64,000 nucleotides of DNA from Tindallia californiensis (GCF_900107405.1 NZ_FNPV01000004.1:270580-334579), one strand, 5' to 3'; positions 27,236 to 35,887 are shown, counted from the first letter of the stretch. A program made the numbers and translations. Notes: a model not told the origin generated them from the letters alone.

Positions 27236-28987
27236 TTAGTCTACGTCAATTGCCTTGAAAGGACAGACGGTTTTACATTTTCCGCATTTAATACAAAGAT
27301 CTTGATGAATCACGTGAAGTTCTTTATTATTACCAGTGATGGCATCCGTTGGACAATTTTTCTTACATATTCCACAACCTACACAGGTTGTTTCAGATAC
27401 GGTATAAGTCAAAAGCTGAGTGCATTGATGAGAAGGGCACTTTTTATCATAAATATGTGCTTCATATTCGTCTCGGAAATATTGCAAAGTAGTTAATACC
27501 GGGTTAGGTGCTGTTCCGCCTAAAGCACATAAGGAGCCTTCTTTAACACGTTCGCATAGTTCTTCTAGTAATTCAATATCGCCTTCTTTTCCTTCACCTT
27601 CTGTAATCCGAGTGAGTATTTCTAACATTCGCATGGTACCCATTCGACAGTGAATACATTTTCCACAAGATTCTTTTCTTGTAAAATCAAGAAAGAACTT
27701 TGCCATGCCTACCATACAGGTTGTTTCATCCATAACAACCATTCCGCCGGATCCCATGATGGCTCCAGTTTCAGTGATTGATTCATAATCAACAGGTGTA
27801 TCCAGCAAGTGGGCAGGAATACAGCCACCAGAAGGACCGCCCATCTGAACGGCTTTAAAAGCTTTGTCGTCAAGAATGCCGCCGCCGATGTCGTAAATGA
27901 CTTCTCGAAGCGTGAGGCCCATAGGAATTTCTACCAGACCACCTTTTTTTGTTTTGCCGGCAAGAGCAAAAACCTTTGTTCCTTTACTTTTCTCAGTTCC
28001 CATGGCCGCAAAAGCAGCACCGCCATTACGGAAAATCCAAGGGATATTTGCCAAGGTTTCAACATTATTAATATTAGTAGGCTGTTGCCAGAAGCCCTTT
28101 TGAGCTGGGAACGGAGGTTTAAGTCTTGGCATACCTCTTTCGCCTTCCAGAGAAGCGATCAAGGCTGTTTCCTCTCCACAAACGAAAGCGCCAGCACCAG
28201 CTTTAATCCAAAGGTCGAAATCAAATCCAGAACCCATAATGTTTTTTCCAAGGATTCCTTTTTCACGGGCCTGGTCAATTGCCTTTTGCAATCGTTCAAT
28301 AGCCAGCGGATATTCTGCCCGAACATAAAAAATACCTTCGTTGGCTCCGGTGGCATAACCGCCAATCATCATACCTTCAATCACGCCATGAGGGTCACCT
28401 TCTAAAATACTTCTATCCATAAAAGCACCAGGATCACCTTCGTCAGCATTACAGACCATGTATTTAGGGGTTGATTGCTGTTGATATGCCGCGTTCCATT
28501 TAAACCAGGTAGGAAAGCCGGCTCCTCCACGACCACGCAGTCCGGAAATTTTAATCTCATTGATGACTTCGGCAGGAGTCATTTTCTTAAGGCATTTTTC
28601 GATCGCCTGATAACCTTCTTTTTCAATATACTCACTGATATCTTCTGGGTTAATATGACCAGCATTTTGCAATGCCACTTTTTTTTGTTTTTGCTGAGCA
28701 TCTAGATCTTCTTCGCTGATCAGTTGGCTTTCAACAGGTGTTTTTCCATGCAACTCGCTATCGATGATTTCTCCCACCATTTCAGGAGTGACCATTACAT
28801 AGGTCTTTTTCGTATTGGCATCATCATAGATATCCACAACCGGTTCAAGGTAACAGGTGCCACAGCATCCGGTAAGCTCCAGTTGAATAGGTGCGTTGCG
28901 GGATGCTATTTCTTCTTCAAAAGCTTTACTTACTTTGCTGGCACCTGCTGCAATTCCACAGCTGCCCTGGCCGACAACGATTCTCAT
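27236..28987 (-). CDS. NuoF/HydB-like NADH-binding flavin subunit (StnB-like)
   Basis: A 583-residue subunit. The N-terminus is a thioredoxin-like 2Fe-2S fold with CGIAAG and CCGTCYLEPVVD. The NADH/FMN core contains GLRGRGGAGFPTWFKW, YMVCNADEGDPGAFMDRS and GAGAFVCGEETALIASLEG. ESCGKCIHCRMGTMRM carries a 4Fe-4S cluster. The C-terminal 60 residues form a two-cluster ferredoxin (CVGCGICKKNC, CIKCGKCKTVC). This extended form is typical of bifurcating hydrogenases and Stn rather than complex I. No hydrogenase large subunit (H-cluster) is encoded nearby, which favours transhydrogenase over HydABC. It lies 20 bases before the fusion gene. Confidence 0.85.
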   Translation of the reverse strand: MRIVVGQGSCGIAAGASKVSKAFEEEIASRNAPIQLELTGCCGTCYLEPVVDIYDDANTKKTYVMVTPEMVGEIIDSELHGKTPVESQLISEEDLDAQQKQKKVALQNAGHINPEDISEYIEKEGYQAIEKCLKKMTPAEVINEIKISGLRGRGGAGFPTWFKWNAAYQQQSTPKYMVCNADEGDPGAFMDRSILEGDPHGVIEGMMIGGYATGANEGIFYVRAEYPLAIERLQKAIDQAREKGILGKNIMGSGFDFDLWIKAGAGAFVCGEETALIASLEGERGMPRLKPPFPAQKGFWQQPTNINNVETLANIPWIFRNGGAAFAAMGTEKSKGTKVFALAGKTKKGGLVEIPMGLTLREVIYDIGGGILDDKAFKAVQMGGPSGGCIPAHLLDTPVDYESITETGAIMGSGGMVVMDETTCMVGMAKFFLDFTRKESCGKCIHCRMGTMRMLEILTRITEGEGKEGDIELLEELCERVKEGSLCALGGTAPNPVLTTLQYFRDEYEAHIYDKKCPSHQCTQLLTYTVSETTCVGCGICKKNCPTDAITGNNKELHVIHQDLCIKCGKCKTVCPFKAIDVD

Positions 28988-28989
28988 AG

Positions 28990-29529
28990 CTACGCCTCCT
29001 TACCTGTTTGTTTTTTGTCATACTTGCGCAATTCACGCAGGATTTTACGTGTACTATCCGGAGTAAGTTTTGCATGCGTTTCTCCATTGATCATCATAAC
29101 AGGTGACAGACTGCAACATCCCAGACAGGCAACATTATTCAAGGTGAAGAGACCGTCTTCTGTTGTTTCTCCATCAACAATTTTCAACTCATCACAGATT
29201 GCATCATAGACAGGGCCGGCGCCATTAACATGACAAGCGGTTCCCATGCAGAGCATAATTAGATATTTGCCGATGGGTTCAAGGCGGAATTGGGTATAAA
29301 AGGTAGCAACTCCATAAACATTCGGTGCCTTGATGCCGGTTACTTCAGCAATATGATCTAAAACATCTATGGGTAAATAACCATAGATGTCTTGAGACTT
29401 TTGCAAAATAGTAATTAAGCTTCCGGGTTTATCCTTATACTGATCGAGAACAGACTTAATCAGAGATAAATCTGAATTGGAAACCGTTTGTTCCGGAGCC
29501 TGTAGGCCATTTCCTCCACAACATTGCAT
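28990..29529 (-). CDS. NuoE/HydC-like 2Fe-2S subunit (StnA-like)
   Basis: A 179-residue thioredoxin-like ferredoxin. Cluster ligands are in CMGTACHVNGA and NNVACLGCCSLSPVMM. The N-terminal helical part (SLITILQKSQDIYGYLPIDVLDHIAEVTG) is the standard NuoE fold. It has an unusual N-terminus with MQCCGG. It is the first gene of the three-gene operon, with AAGGAG nine bases upstream, and it ends two bases before the NuoF-like start. Confidence 0.88.
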   Translation of the reverse strand: MQCCGGNGLQAPEQTVSNSDLSLIKSVLDQYKDKPGSLITILQKSQDIYGYLPIDVLDHIAEVTGIKAPNVYGVATFYTQFRLEPIGKYLIMLCMGTACHVNGAGPVYDAICDELKIVDGETTEDGLFTLNNVACLGCCSLSPVMMINGETHAKLTPDSTRKILRELRKYDKKQTGKEA

Positions 29530-29570
29530 TCGATATCACTCCTTTTGATTATTTTCACACAACTAATAGA

Positions 29571-29599
29571 ATTATAACATAAGAGAATCTTTGAGTCAT
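29571..29599 (-). promoter_or_regulatory. Promoter of the transhydrogenase operon
   Basis: Read on the minus strand, ATGACT (29599-29594) and TATAAT (29576-29571) are 17 bases apart, about 40 bases before the NuoE-like start. Confidence 0.6.
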
Positions 29600-29960
29600 T
29601 TCAATCCACCGAATATGCTGACGAATTAGGCGGACTTATTTGATGAAAGCATTGGCATAATTTACTCTCAGCTATATAAATAAAAATAAAATTTTAACAA
29701 AGAATTATTGAACTGATTTAAAAGCGTACACATATTGAAAAAAGGTGATCTGACAAAGGGAGAGATAGAGGAAGGTGGATATAACGAAAAGGATAACCTA
29801 AAATGTTTTTTGTTGATAACAATACTGTAAGAGTTGTTAATCGGAAGATACTTTTAATGAAATAGGGTATATAGGTAACTAAGACAGCATAATTCCTAAA
29901 AACTCTTTTTCTATAAGGCGGAGCTAAGCAGTGCTGCAAAAAATAAATGAGGAGATGCTG
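29600..29960. other. Divergent intergenic region before the sortase gene
   Basis: AT-rich, about 360 bases. It holds one short frame, ATG 29803 to TAG 29865 (20 residues, MFFVDNNTVRVVNRKILLMK), with AAAAGGA about ten bases upstream; its reality is uncertain. GGGTAT at 29865-29870 lacks a recognisable -35 partner. I see no RNA gene or repeat here. Confidence 0.4.
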
Positions 29961-30623
29961 ATGAAAAAACTTTCGATTTTTTTGATAATAGCAGGTATAT
30001 TAATAGCTCTGTATCCTTTGGGGAGCTACCTTTACGGTGGGTTTGGACAAGCCAGACTAATGAGAGAACTAGAACAACAAAGTTCATTAACAGAAGATTT
30101 TATTTCTGCGAATGAAAACGTAGCAGAAGAATATGAAGGATTACAGAGTATTTTTGAAACCTATGATGAAGAAGAGGAAGAAATAAAAGAGGAGGTGGAA
30201 CTGAAAATCCAAGAAGGAGAAGCAGGCAAACTTCTAGGAACACTGGAAATACCAAAAATAAATGCGGAGATGCCAGTAGTATTAGGTGCCAGTCAAGAAA
30301 ATTTAAGGATTGCGGCTGCGTTGATGGAAGGGACAACGCCTATTGGAGAGATAGGTAATGCTGCAATTGCAGCTCATCGAAGTCATACCTATGGGAGGTT
30401 TTTTAATAGGTTAGATGAAATGGAGCTAGGTGATGAAATTATTATTTCTACTCCGCAAGAAAGGTTTACCTATATTGTCTATGAAATTAAAATAGTTGAA
30501 CCAGATGATTTATCAGTCCTTAATCGGAATCGCAGGGACAGGGTGGTTACGCTAATTACCTGTGACCCTATCTATGAAGCAACACATCGGTTGATAATAC
30601 ATGGTGTTATCAAGGATGCGTAG
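29961..30623 (+). CDS. Sortase (class D-like transpeptidase)
   Basis: Attaches sorting-signal proteins to the cell envelope. A single N-terminal membrane helix (residues about 3-24) is followed by an acidic linker (about 55-85, rich in Glu). The sortase barrel carries AAHRSHTYGRFFNRLDE with the catalytic His, TLITCDP with the catalytic Cys and HRLIIHG with the catalytic Arg. It has 220 residues. ATG 29961 follows GAGGAG by six bases; an upstream GTG frame lacks one. I see no LPXTG-type substrate gene next to it. Confidence 0.85.
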   Translation: MKKLSIFLIIAGILIALYPLGSYLYGGFGQARLMRELEQQSSLTEDFISANENVAEEYEGLQSIFETYDEEEEEIKEEVELKIQEGEAGKLLGTLEIPKINAEMPVVLGASQENLRIAAALMEGTTPIGEIGNAAIAAHRSHTYGRFFNRLDEMELGDEIIISTPQERFTYIVYEIKIVEPDDLSVLNRNRRDRVVTLITCDPIYEATHRLIIHGVIKDA

Positions 30624-30647
30624 CTGAGAATAGATCAGCTACGCATC
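30615..30647. terminator. Thirteen-base-pair inverted repeat between convergent genes
   Basis: GATGCGTAGCTGA (30615-30627) and TCAGCTACGCATC (30635-30647) form a perfect 13-base-pair hairpin with a seven-base loop. It contains the stop codons of both the sortase (TAG 30621-30623) and the regulator (30641-30639, minus). There is no T tract directly after it on either strand, so termination is plausible but not certain. Confidence 0.6.
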
Positions 30648-31901
30648 GGATGAGTGTTTTGTCACAGTTGGCGACTTTGAATTCGCAGAGTTTGAAATAA
30701 TATTCTGAGGAGGCAGTACTTGACGTATTTCAAATGCAACAGATGATGGTGAGGTTTCGGTTATATGGCTATAAGAGGTGAGAATGCGAGAAATAACTTG
30801 ATTCATTAGATCCTCGGTTAAGCCTGGTAATAAGACTAAAAACTGCGTATTGTTCCATTTAGTTACGACATCTCCCTTGCGCAGGGAACGGATGAGATGA
30901 CTCCCGAAATCTTTCAGCATGTTTTTATCTAAAGATTCATTAAATACAGAAGCGGCAATTGTCAGAAGGCCAATGACGGTTTGATAGCCATCACGCTCAC
31001 TTCGTCTCCACTCTAGTTCATAGATAGATCTGAAAACTGTCGGTTCACAGAAAAAAGCAGTTTCAGAAGTAGTGCTCTTTTCTAGTTCTGCATGGAGAGA
31101 ATCGAGAGAGTTATGAACTTCTTGAGTGGAGAGAATTCTTTTATACATTGATTTCATAGCGCTGGAAGGCTTAATACCCATCTCATGATATAAAAAACCT
31201 GTTATCTGTTCATAATGCTGAAGAGCTGTCTTCTTTTCCCCAACATGCATCAATGTATTCATATATAACAAGTGAAAATCCTCTTCATAATAATCTAACT
31301 GAATAGCTTTTTCGCAAATTGGTAAAAACGCCTGATAATCTTTCTGAGAACTGGTAAGCTCACCTAAAGCCAAGATAGCCTTTAAAAAAAGCCGGCGATA
31401 AAGATTTCTCACAGAAAAAACCCACTGATGCTCAGAACAGTCCGGCAGATATTCCCCATGATAAAGTGATACGGCTTCTCTATAGTGCTGTAAAGCTGTA
31501 GAAGGATCTGATTTTTTGAAACTATCGGCCTTTTCAATTGCCTTTTCAAAAAGTTCACAATCTACAGAAGTCAGGGAATCCGAGTTCCACTGATAGTAGC
31601 CGTTTTTAAAAATAATCAAAGTACCACATTGATGTTCAGCTCCTGATTCATGGAAAAATTGACGTAGGCGATGCATCTGTCGACGTAATGCGCCTCTTGG
31701 ATCAGCATAGTCTTCGGTAGGCCACAAAGCTTCAACCAAAGCTTCAGGAGTAAAAGACCGTCCTCTATACGTAAGCATAAACTTAAAAAGCTCCCAGATT
31801 TTTTTAGAGCCAGGATGCATGGATATTAATGACTGGCCTCCTTTAAAAACATCAAAACTGCCTAAAGTGGTAATGCTTACTTGATCGCATTTATTTGTCA
31901 T
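30639..31901 (-). CDS. BTAD/SARP-type transcriptional regulator with degenerate GGDEF-like C-terminus
   Basis: 420 residues. An OmpR-like winged-helix domain (about 8-105; ALRRQMHRLRQFFHE) is followed by a bacterial transcriptional activator (BTAD) helical domain (about 110-255, with LYHGEYLPDC and EEDFHLLYMNTLMHVGEK). The last part (about 285-400) looks like a worn GGDEF domain: LRKGDVVTKWNNTQFLVLLPG occupies the place of the active loop, with NNTQF instead of GGDEF. It should bind DNA. Its signal and targets are unknown; the convergent sortase and divergent Cache gene are candidates. A weak sigma-B-like element (GGGTAA at 31956-31951, minus) lies upstream. Confidence 0.82.
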   Translation of the reverse strand: MTNKCDQVSITTLGSFDVFKGGQSLISMHPGSKKIWELFKFMLTYRGRSFTPEALVEALWPTEDYADPRGALRRQMHRLRQFFHESGAEHQCGTLIIFKNGYYQWNSDSLTSVDCELFEKAIEKADSFKKSDPSTALQHYREAVSLYHGEYLPDCSEHQWVFSVRNLYRRLFLKAILALGELTSSQKDYQAFLPICEKAIQLDYYEEDFHLLYMNTLMHVGEKKTALQHYEQITGFLYHEMGIKPSSAMKSMYKRILSTQEVHNSLDSLHAELEKSTTSETAFFCEPTVFRSIYELEWRRSERDGYQTVIGLLTIAASVFNESLDKNMLKDFGSHLIRSLRKGDVVTKWNNTQFLVLLPGLTEDLMNQVISRILTSYSHITETSPSSVAFEIRQVLPPQNIISNSANSKSPTVTKHSSDA

Positions 31902-32171
31902 AAAGCATCCTTCTTCCTTACAAACATTATTAGATACATATATTTAATCGTTACCCTCTAAAAATCAAAAAAATCAGAAATAAGAAGATAAAGATGAAAT
32001 CTCCCGTTTGAAAGTTGCAAATACATAGTATTATCATTATAGTCAAACAATAACGAATAAGTCAATCTGGGTAGAAAAAACAAGCAACTCCAATAAAGTC
32101 TGATTCTAATTGATGGGCTACCTAGCTATGTTGGCGTTAGCTCTAAATAAGTAAAATAATGAACCGTAATT
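31902..32171. other. Divergent intergenic region between the BTAD regulator and the Cache gene
   Basis: AT-rich sequence of about 270 bases holding the upstream elements of both genes. I see no ORF with a ribosome binding site, no RNA fold I recognise and no clear repeat. Confidence 0.4.
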
Positions 32172-32201
32172 GTTTGAATATTGGAATATCTAGGGTATAA
32201 T
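32172..32201 (+). promoter_or_regulatory. Overlapping sigma-B-like and sigma-A-like promoter of the Cache gene
   Basis: GTTTGA (32172-32177), a 15-base spacer and GGGTAT (32193-32198) match the sigma-B pattern (GTTTAA / GGGTAT). TTGAAT (32174-32179), 16 bases and TATAAT (32196-32201) overlap it as a weaker sigma-A site. The ATG lies 35 bases downstream. Confidence 0.5.
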
Positions 32202-32235
32202 GATCTATACAAAAAGTAGCGAGAGGAGGAAGTTT

Positions 32236-32910
32236 ATGATGAGTGAGAACTGGAAAAAGCAAAGGTGGCTGGTACCTCTCCTAATTCCTATCTTATTATT
32301 TATTGTATTTAATACATGGTATTCACTTCCAAAACTTCATAACAGCATGCTTCAAGAAAGGCAAAATCAAATACAGGACCATACTCGTATAGGACGGTCC
32401 ATCCTTTCTCACTTTTATTCAATGGAACAAGAGGGAATATTAGAGAGGGAAGAAGCTCAATTACAAGCAAAGCAACTGATAAGAAGCCTTCGATTCGGGC
32501 CCCATAATAAAGACTATTTTTGGATTAATAACGATGAACCAACACTGGTCGTTCATCCATTTAGCCCACATTTGGAAGGGGTAGATTTATCAAAGGAGGA
32601 ATGGGACAAACATCAACTCTTTGTGAGCTTTGTGGAATTAGTAGAAAATGAAGGTGGTGGATTTTTAGAGTATAAATGGCAATATTATGACCATTCAAAC
32701 AGGGTTGAAACGAAAATATCTTATGTTACTGGTTTTGACCCTTGGAACTGGATTATAGGAACTGGTTTGTACCTGGATGATATGGAAACCAAATTGGAAG
32801 CCCAGCAAAATATTAACTTTATCTTCATAATAACATCGGCTCAGCTTATGTTGGTTGGGTTAGTGATTTATCGTCTGACGACAAATCGAAAAAACAAAAA
32901 TAATCCTTAA
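32236..32910 (+). CDS. Membrane-bound Cache sensor protein without an output domain
   Basis: 224 residues. An N-terminal membrane helix (about 8-26), an extracytoplasmic single Cache domain (about 35-185, with KDYFWINNDEPTLVVHPF and GFDPWNWIIGTGLYLDDM) and a second membrane helix (about 193-215) are followed by a short basic tail. Such Cache_2 domains usually feed HAMP, chemoreceptor or kinase modules, which are absent here. It might act through a partner, or be the remains of a receptor. Start 32236 is set by GAGGAGG six bases upstream. Confidence 0.8.
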   Translation: MMSENWKKQRWLVPLLIPILLFIVFNTWYSLPKLHNSMLQERQNQIQDHTRIGRSILSHFYSMEQEGILEREEAQLQAKQLIRSLRFGPHNKDYFWINNDEPTLVVHPFSPHLEGVDLSKEEWDKHQLFVSFVELVENEGGGFLEYKWQYYDHSNRVETKISYVTGFDPWNWIIGTGLYLDDMETKLEAQQNINFIFIITSAQLMLVGLVIYRLTTNRKNKNNP

Positions 32911-32915
32911 CCTCC

Positions 32916-34508
32916 TTATTTTTTGCGGTAGGATCTTAAGATTGCAATGATTAACCACGTACCGATCACGGCAGAACCAGCATATCCTAAAAAGCCAATA
33001 AGAGAAATGCCTCTCATGGTAGGGCCAGCCTCTGCATTGATCACAATAGAGGAACCGACAATTAAGGCAGCAATTAATATGGATAAAACTAATCGGTTAA
33101 CCATATCCTGCAAAGCTGAAATGCTTTTTTCCAAATTTCGGTGTTCCATTTGGACGGTTAGCTTACCGGCGAGAGCTTGGTTCATCACTTCTGTCAATTT
33201 GACGGGCAGACGAGGTAAATGTCGAGAAACGTAAAACCAAGCCTGCAAATGGTCTTGTAGTTCATCTTTCCACGTATGCTCAGCTAATAAGTGTTTTTTT
33301 GAATAAGGTATCGCAATATCCATCAGTTGGATTTTAGGAGCTAAATCAGCTAGAACTCCTTCTAAGGTCATCATTCCTTTGAGCATCATGGTAAACTCAG
33401 AAGGCATTGCTAGCTGGTTTTTTCTGGCTGTAAATAGCAATTCATCAAGCAAAGAGGTAAGCTCAATGTCTGAGATTGGCTGATCAATATACCGGTTAAA
33501 AAGCCTTTCGAGATCAGAGTGGAGAGCCATACTATTTACTTCGCCACGACGGATACCGATGGAAAGTACAGCTTGAGTAATTTGCTCAATATTTCTTCCC
33601 GCAATACCTAGTAGCAGATAATTAAGTTTTTTTTGCATACTAGATGACAAAACGCCTACCTGCCCAAAATCAATATAAACAATTTGATTCTTGCGAATTA
33701 AAAAGTTTCCCGGGTGAGGATCACCATGGAAAAAACCATCGGCTAAAACCTGCTTAAAATAGTTATCGGCCAAGGTGGTCGCTAAATGATCGGGGTCATA
33801 ATGATGTTGGAGCAATGTGTTTCGTGACATAGATGTAATACCATCAATATATTCCATTGTCAGAACTTTTGAAGTAGTGAGAGCATCGTAGACAATGGGG
33901 GCGCTAATGGATGGTTCATCGCTATGGTTGTGGCGAAATATTTTCAGATTACTAGCTTCAGACAAAAAATCCAGCTCTTTTTCTGCAGCAGTACGAAGCT
34001 CATCCACCACCTCTTGTGGGTTGATCACCTGACTATGCAATAAAGGACGAAGAAAACGCGTTAAACGGCGCAACAATTGGATGTCTCGCAGGAAAATTTC
34101 CCGGACACCTTTACGTTGGACTTTTATAGCTACATTTTCGCCAGTTTTAAGCCTCCCCCGATGAACCACGGCTAAAGAAGCACTAGCAAAAGGTTCTGGT
34201 TCAAAATAATCAAAGAGTTCTGCTGGTGTTAAACCAAATTCTTGTTGGATTAGAAAATAGGAATTGTCCGAACTTTCTGGTTTAACATGATTTTGAAGTT
34301 TTTGAAACTCTATAAGAAAAGGCTCTGAAAGCAAGTCGGGCCTGCTGGATAATATCTGACCAATTTTAACAAAGGTAGGACCAAGCTCTTCCAGAGCCAT
34401 ACGCCATTGAACCGGATCTTGAATGCCTTTAAGACCTTCTTGAATTCCATGTTTAATAAGAACAGCAACAATTTCTCTAAAACGACTGGCTTCACCAGAA
34501 CCTTTCAT
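32916..34508 (-). CDS. UbiB/AarF (ABC1) family atypical kinase
   Basis: 530 residues. The family signature KIGQ is visible in TFVKIGQILSSRPDLL (about 50-65), the nucleotide Lys in VAIKVQRKGV and the catalytic/metal loops in FFHGDPHPGNFLI and YIDFGQVG. Two membrane helices lie at the C-terminus (about 470-525). In respiring bacteria the family serves ubiquinone synthesis. In anaerobic Firmicutes its role is unclear and may concern membrane lipid handling. A ribosome binding site (AAGGAG, 34526-34521) is better placed for a two-codon frame just ahead than for this ATG. The phasin-like gene precedes it. Confidence 0.88.
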   Translation of the reverse strand: MKGSGEASRFREIVAVLIKHGIQEGLKGIQDPVQWRMALEELGPTFVKIGQILSSRPDLLSEPFLIEFQKLQNHVKPESSDNSYFLIQQEFGLTPAELFDYFEPEPFASASLAVVHRGRLKTGENVAIKVQRKGVREIFLRDIQLLRRLTRFLRPLLHSQVINPQEVVDELRTAAEKELDFLSEASNLKIFRHNHSDEPSISAPIVYDALTTSKVLTMEYIDGITSMSRNTLLQHHYDPDHLATTLADNYFKQVLADGFFHGDPHPGNFLIRKNQIVYIDFGQVGVLSSSMQKKLNYLLLGIAGRNIEQITQAVLSIGIRRGEVNSMALHSDLERLFNRYIDQPISDIELTSLLDELLFTARKNQLAMPSEFTMMLKGMMTLEGVLADLAPKIQLMDIAIPYSKKHLLAEHTWKDELQDHLQAWFYVSRHLPRLPVKLTEVMNQALAGKLTVQMEHRNLEKSISALQDMVNRLVLSILIAALIVGSSIVINAEAGPTMRGISLIGFLGYAGSAVIGTWLIIAILRSYRKK

Positions 34509-34548
34509 GGCATTATGTCACTCCTTTAAGGATTTTTACTTTATTTTA

Positions 34549-34896
34549 TCAATCCTCAGATTGTTGTGATGTGGTTATTTGTTGCTCTAAGAGCGTTAGT
34601 CGGGATTCTATAGCATCAATCTCTTTTTTTAATTGGTTGGTTTCTTCCTTCGTAGTAACATGCATTTCCTCTAAGATGCGATTAACAGCATCATCAAACC
34701 AATGACGTGTTTTGTTTTTAGCATTGCGGTTAAAGAAAGCTTTAAGCTCTCCGGTTAAATCTTCTCCTTCTTTCATAGTAAGTTCTCCTTTGGCAACCAT
34801 TTCATCGATTAGTGCTTTTCCTTTTTCATAGGAATAGGAAACAGTTCCAATACCAGCCAATACTATGTTTTTTAAGGTACCTTCCATTGATTTCAT
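34549..34896 (-). CDS. Phasin-like coiled-coil protein
   Basis: 115 residues, almost entirely helical. VLAGIGTVSYSYEKGKALIDEMVAKGEL resembles the phasin/PHA-granule-associated family. A C-terminal coiled coil (about 78-108) follows. Proteins of this kind are often found next to UbiB-family kinases, as here (40 bases upstream), which suggests a functional pair at membranes. No PHA synthase is in the window. GGAGG lies nine bases before ATG 34896. Confidence 0.78.
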   Translation of the reverse strand: MKSMEGTLKNIVLAGIGTVSYSYEKGKALIDEMVAKGELTMKEGEDLTGELKAFFNRNAKNKTRHWFDDAVNRILEEMHVTTKEETNQLKKEIDAIESRLTLLEQQITTSQQSED

Positions 34897-34965
34897 GCGT
34901 AACAGCCTCCTTTGAACTAATATATCAACGATAGTATATAAGTGTATAACGTTCTGTTACAATCA

Positions 34966-34990
34966 ATACCCGATCTTATTTCTTGCAAAC
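34966..34990 (-). promoter_or_regulatory. Sigma-B-like promoter of the phasin-like/ubiB-like operon
   Basis: On the minus strand GTTTGC (34990-34985), 13 bases and GGGTAT (34971-34966) fit the sigma-B pattern, about 70 bases before the phasin-like start. Confidence 0.5.
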
Positions 34991-35086
34991 AGCAGCAAAA
35001 AGAAGAAAAGTCACAAATGATCAAAGAGATGAGAGTATTCTTTAATAAGGAACTAAAATGTGATACCCTAAAAAGGGGTGTTGTCA

Positions 35087-35827
35087 ATGAATATAAGAAT
35101 AATGGAAGACGTTAAGAAAAAACTTGAGGCAGCCGAAAATGTTGTTTTTTTTGGTGGAGCAGGAACATCTACCGAAAGTCATATACCTGATTTTCGATCT
35201 GCGTCCCAAGGTCTTTATCAGAAGGATGCAAAAGGTTATCCGCCAGAAGAGTTATTAAGTCATCGGATGCTTCGGTATAAACCGGAAGTTTTCTTTGAAT
35301 ATTACTTAAACAATCTTGTTTATCCAGAGGCAAAGCCGAACAAAGCACATAAAGTTTTGGCTGAGTGGGAAAAACAAGGAAAACTAAAGGCTATCATCAC
35401 CCAGAATATTGATGGGCTGCATCAAATGGCAGGAAGTAAGAAGGTGTTGGAAGTACATGGTTCTGTTCTGAAAAACTATTGTATTGATTGCAGGGAAAAA
35501 GAAACCTTGGAAGAGATGATGAACCAGAAAGACAGGGTACCAAGATGTAAAAAATGTAACGGGATCGTCCGCCCGGATGTTGTCCTGTACGGTGAATCTC
35601 TCGATTCGGAAGTGTTAGAGACGGCCGTTTGGCATATTTCTCAGGCAGATTTTTTGATTGTTGGTGGAAGTTCTTTAGTAGTTCATCCAGCCGCAGGCCT
35701 AATTAATTATTATCGAGGAAAGGATCTTTTGATTATTAACCGCGACAATACCCCCTATGATCATAGGGCAAGATGGACGATAAGAGAGTCGATAGGCCAA
35801 ATAATGGAAACACTGAACTCCTTTTGA
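35087..35827 (+). CDS. Sirtuin-type NAD-dependent protein deacylase
   Basis: 246 residues. The NAD-binding motif GGAGTSTESHIPDFRS (about 22-37), the catalytic TQNIDGLHQMAG and VLEVHGS with the active His are intact. Four zinc cysteines sit in YCIDC and RCKKCNG. It removes acyl groups from lysines in the cytoplasm; residues reading the acyl type are not conclusive. ATG 35087 follows AAAAGGGG by eight bases, preferred over GTG 35078. It stands alone between the phasin-like operon and the TetR gene. Confidence 0.92.
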   Translation: MNIRIMEDVKKKLEAAENVVFFGGAGTSTESHIPDFRSASQGLYQKDAKGYPPEELLSHRMLRYKPEVFFEYYLNNLVYPEAKPNKAHKVLAEWEKQGKLKAIITQNIDGLHQMAGSKKVLEVHGSVLKNYCIDCREKETLEEMMNQKDRVPRCKKCNGIVRPDVVLYGESLDSEVLETAVWHISQADFLIVGGSSLVVHPAAGLINYYRGKDLLIINRDNTPYDHRARWTIRESIGQIMETLNSF

Positions 35828-35887
35828 GACAAAGAAACCAACCTTGTAGATAAAGGCAAGGATTATTGGATGATCGGAAAGCTTCGC

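Noticed and set aside
27809..28405. Long plus-strand frame opposite the NuoF-like gene
   Set aside because: It is antisense to a fully conserved protein, lacks a ribosome binding site and has composition typical of a shadow frame.
29865..29870. Further GGGTAT boxes (also 40627-40632) as sigma-B promoters
   Set aside because: No GTTT-like -35 at a spacing of 13-15 bases.
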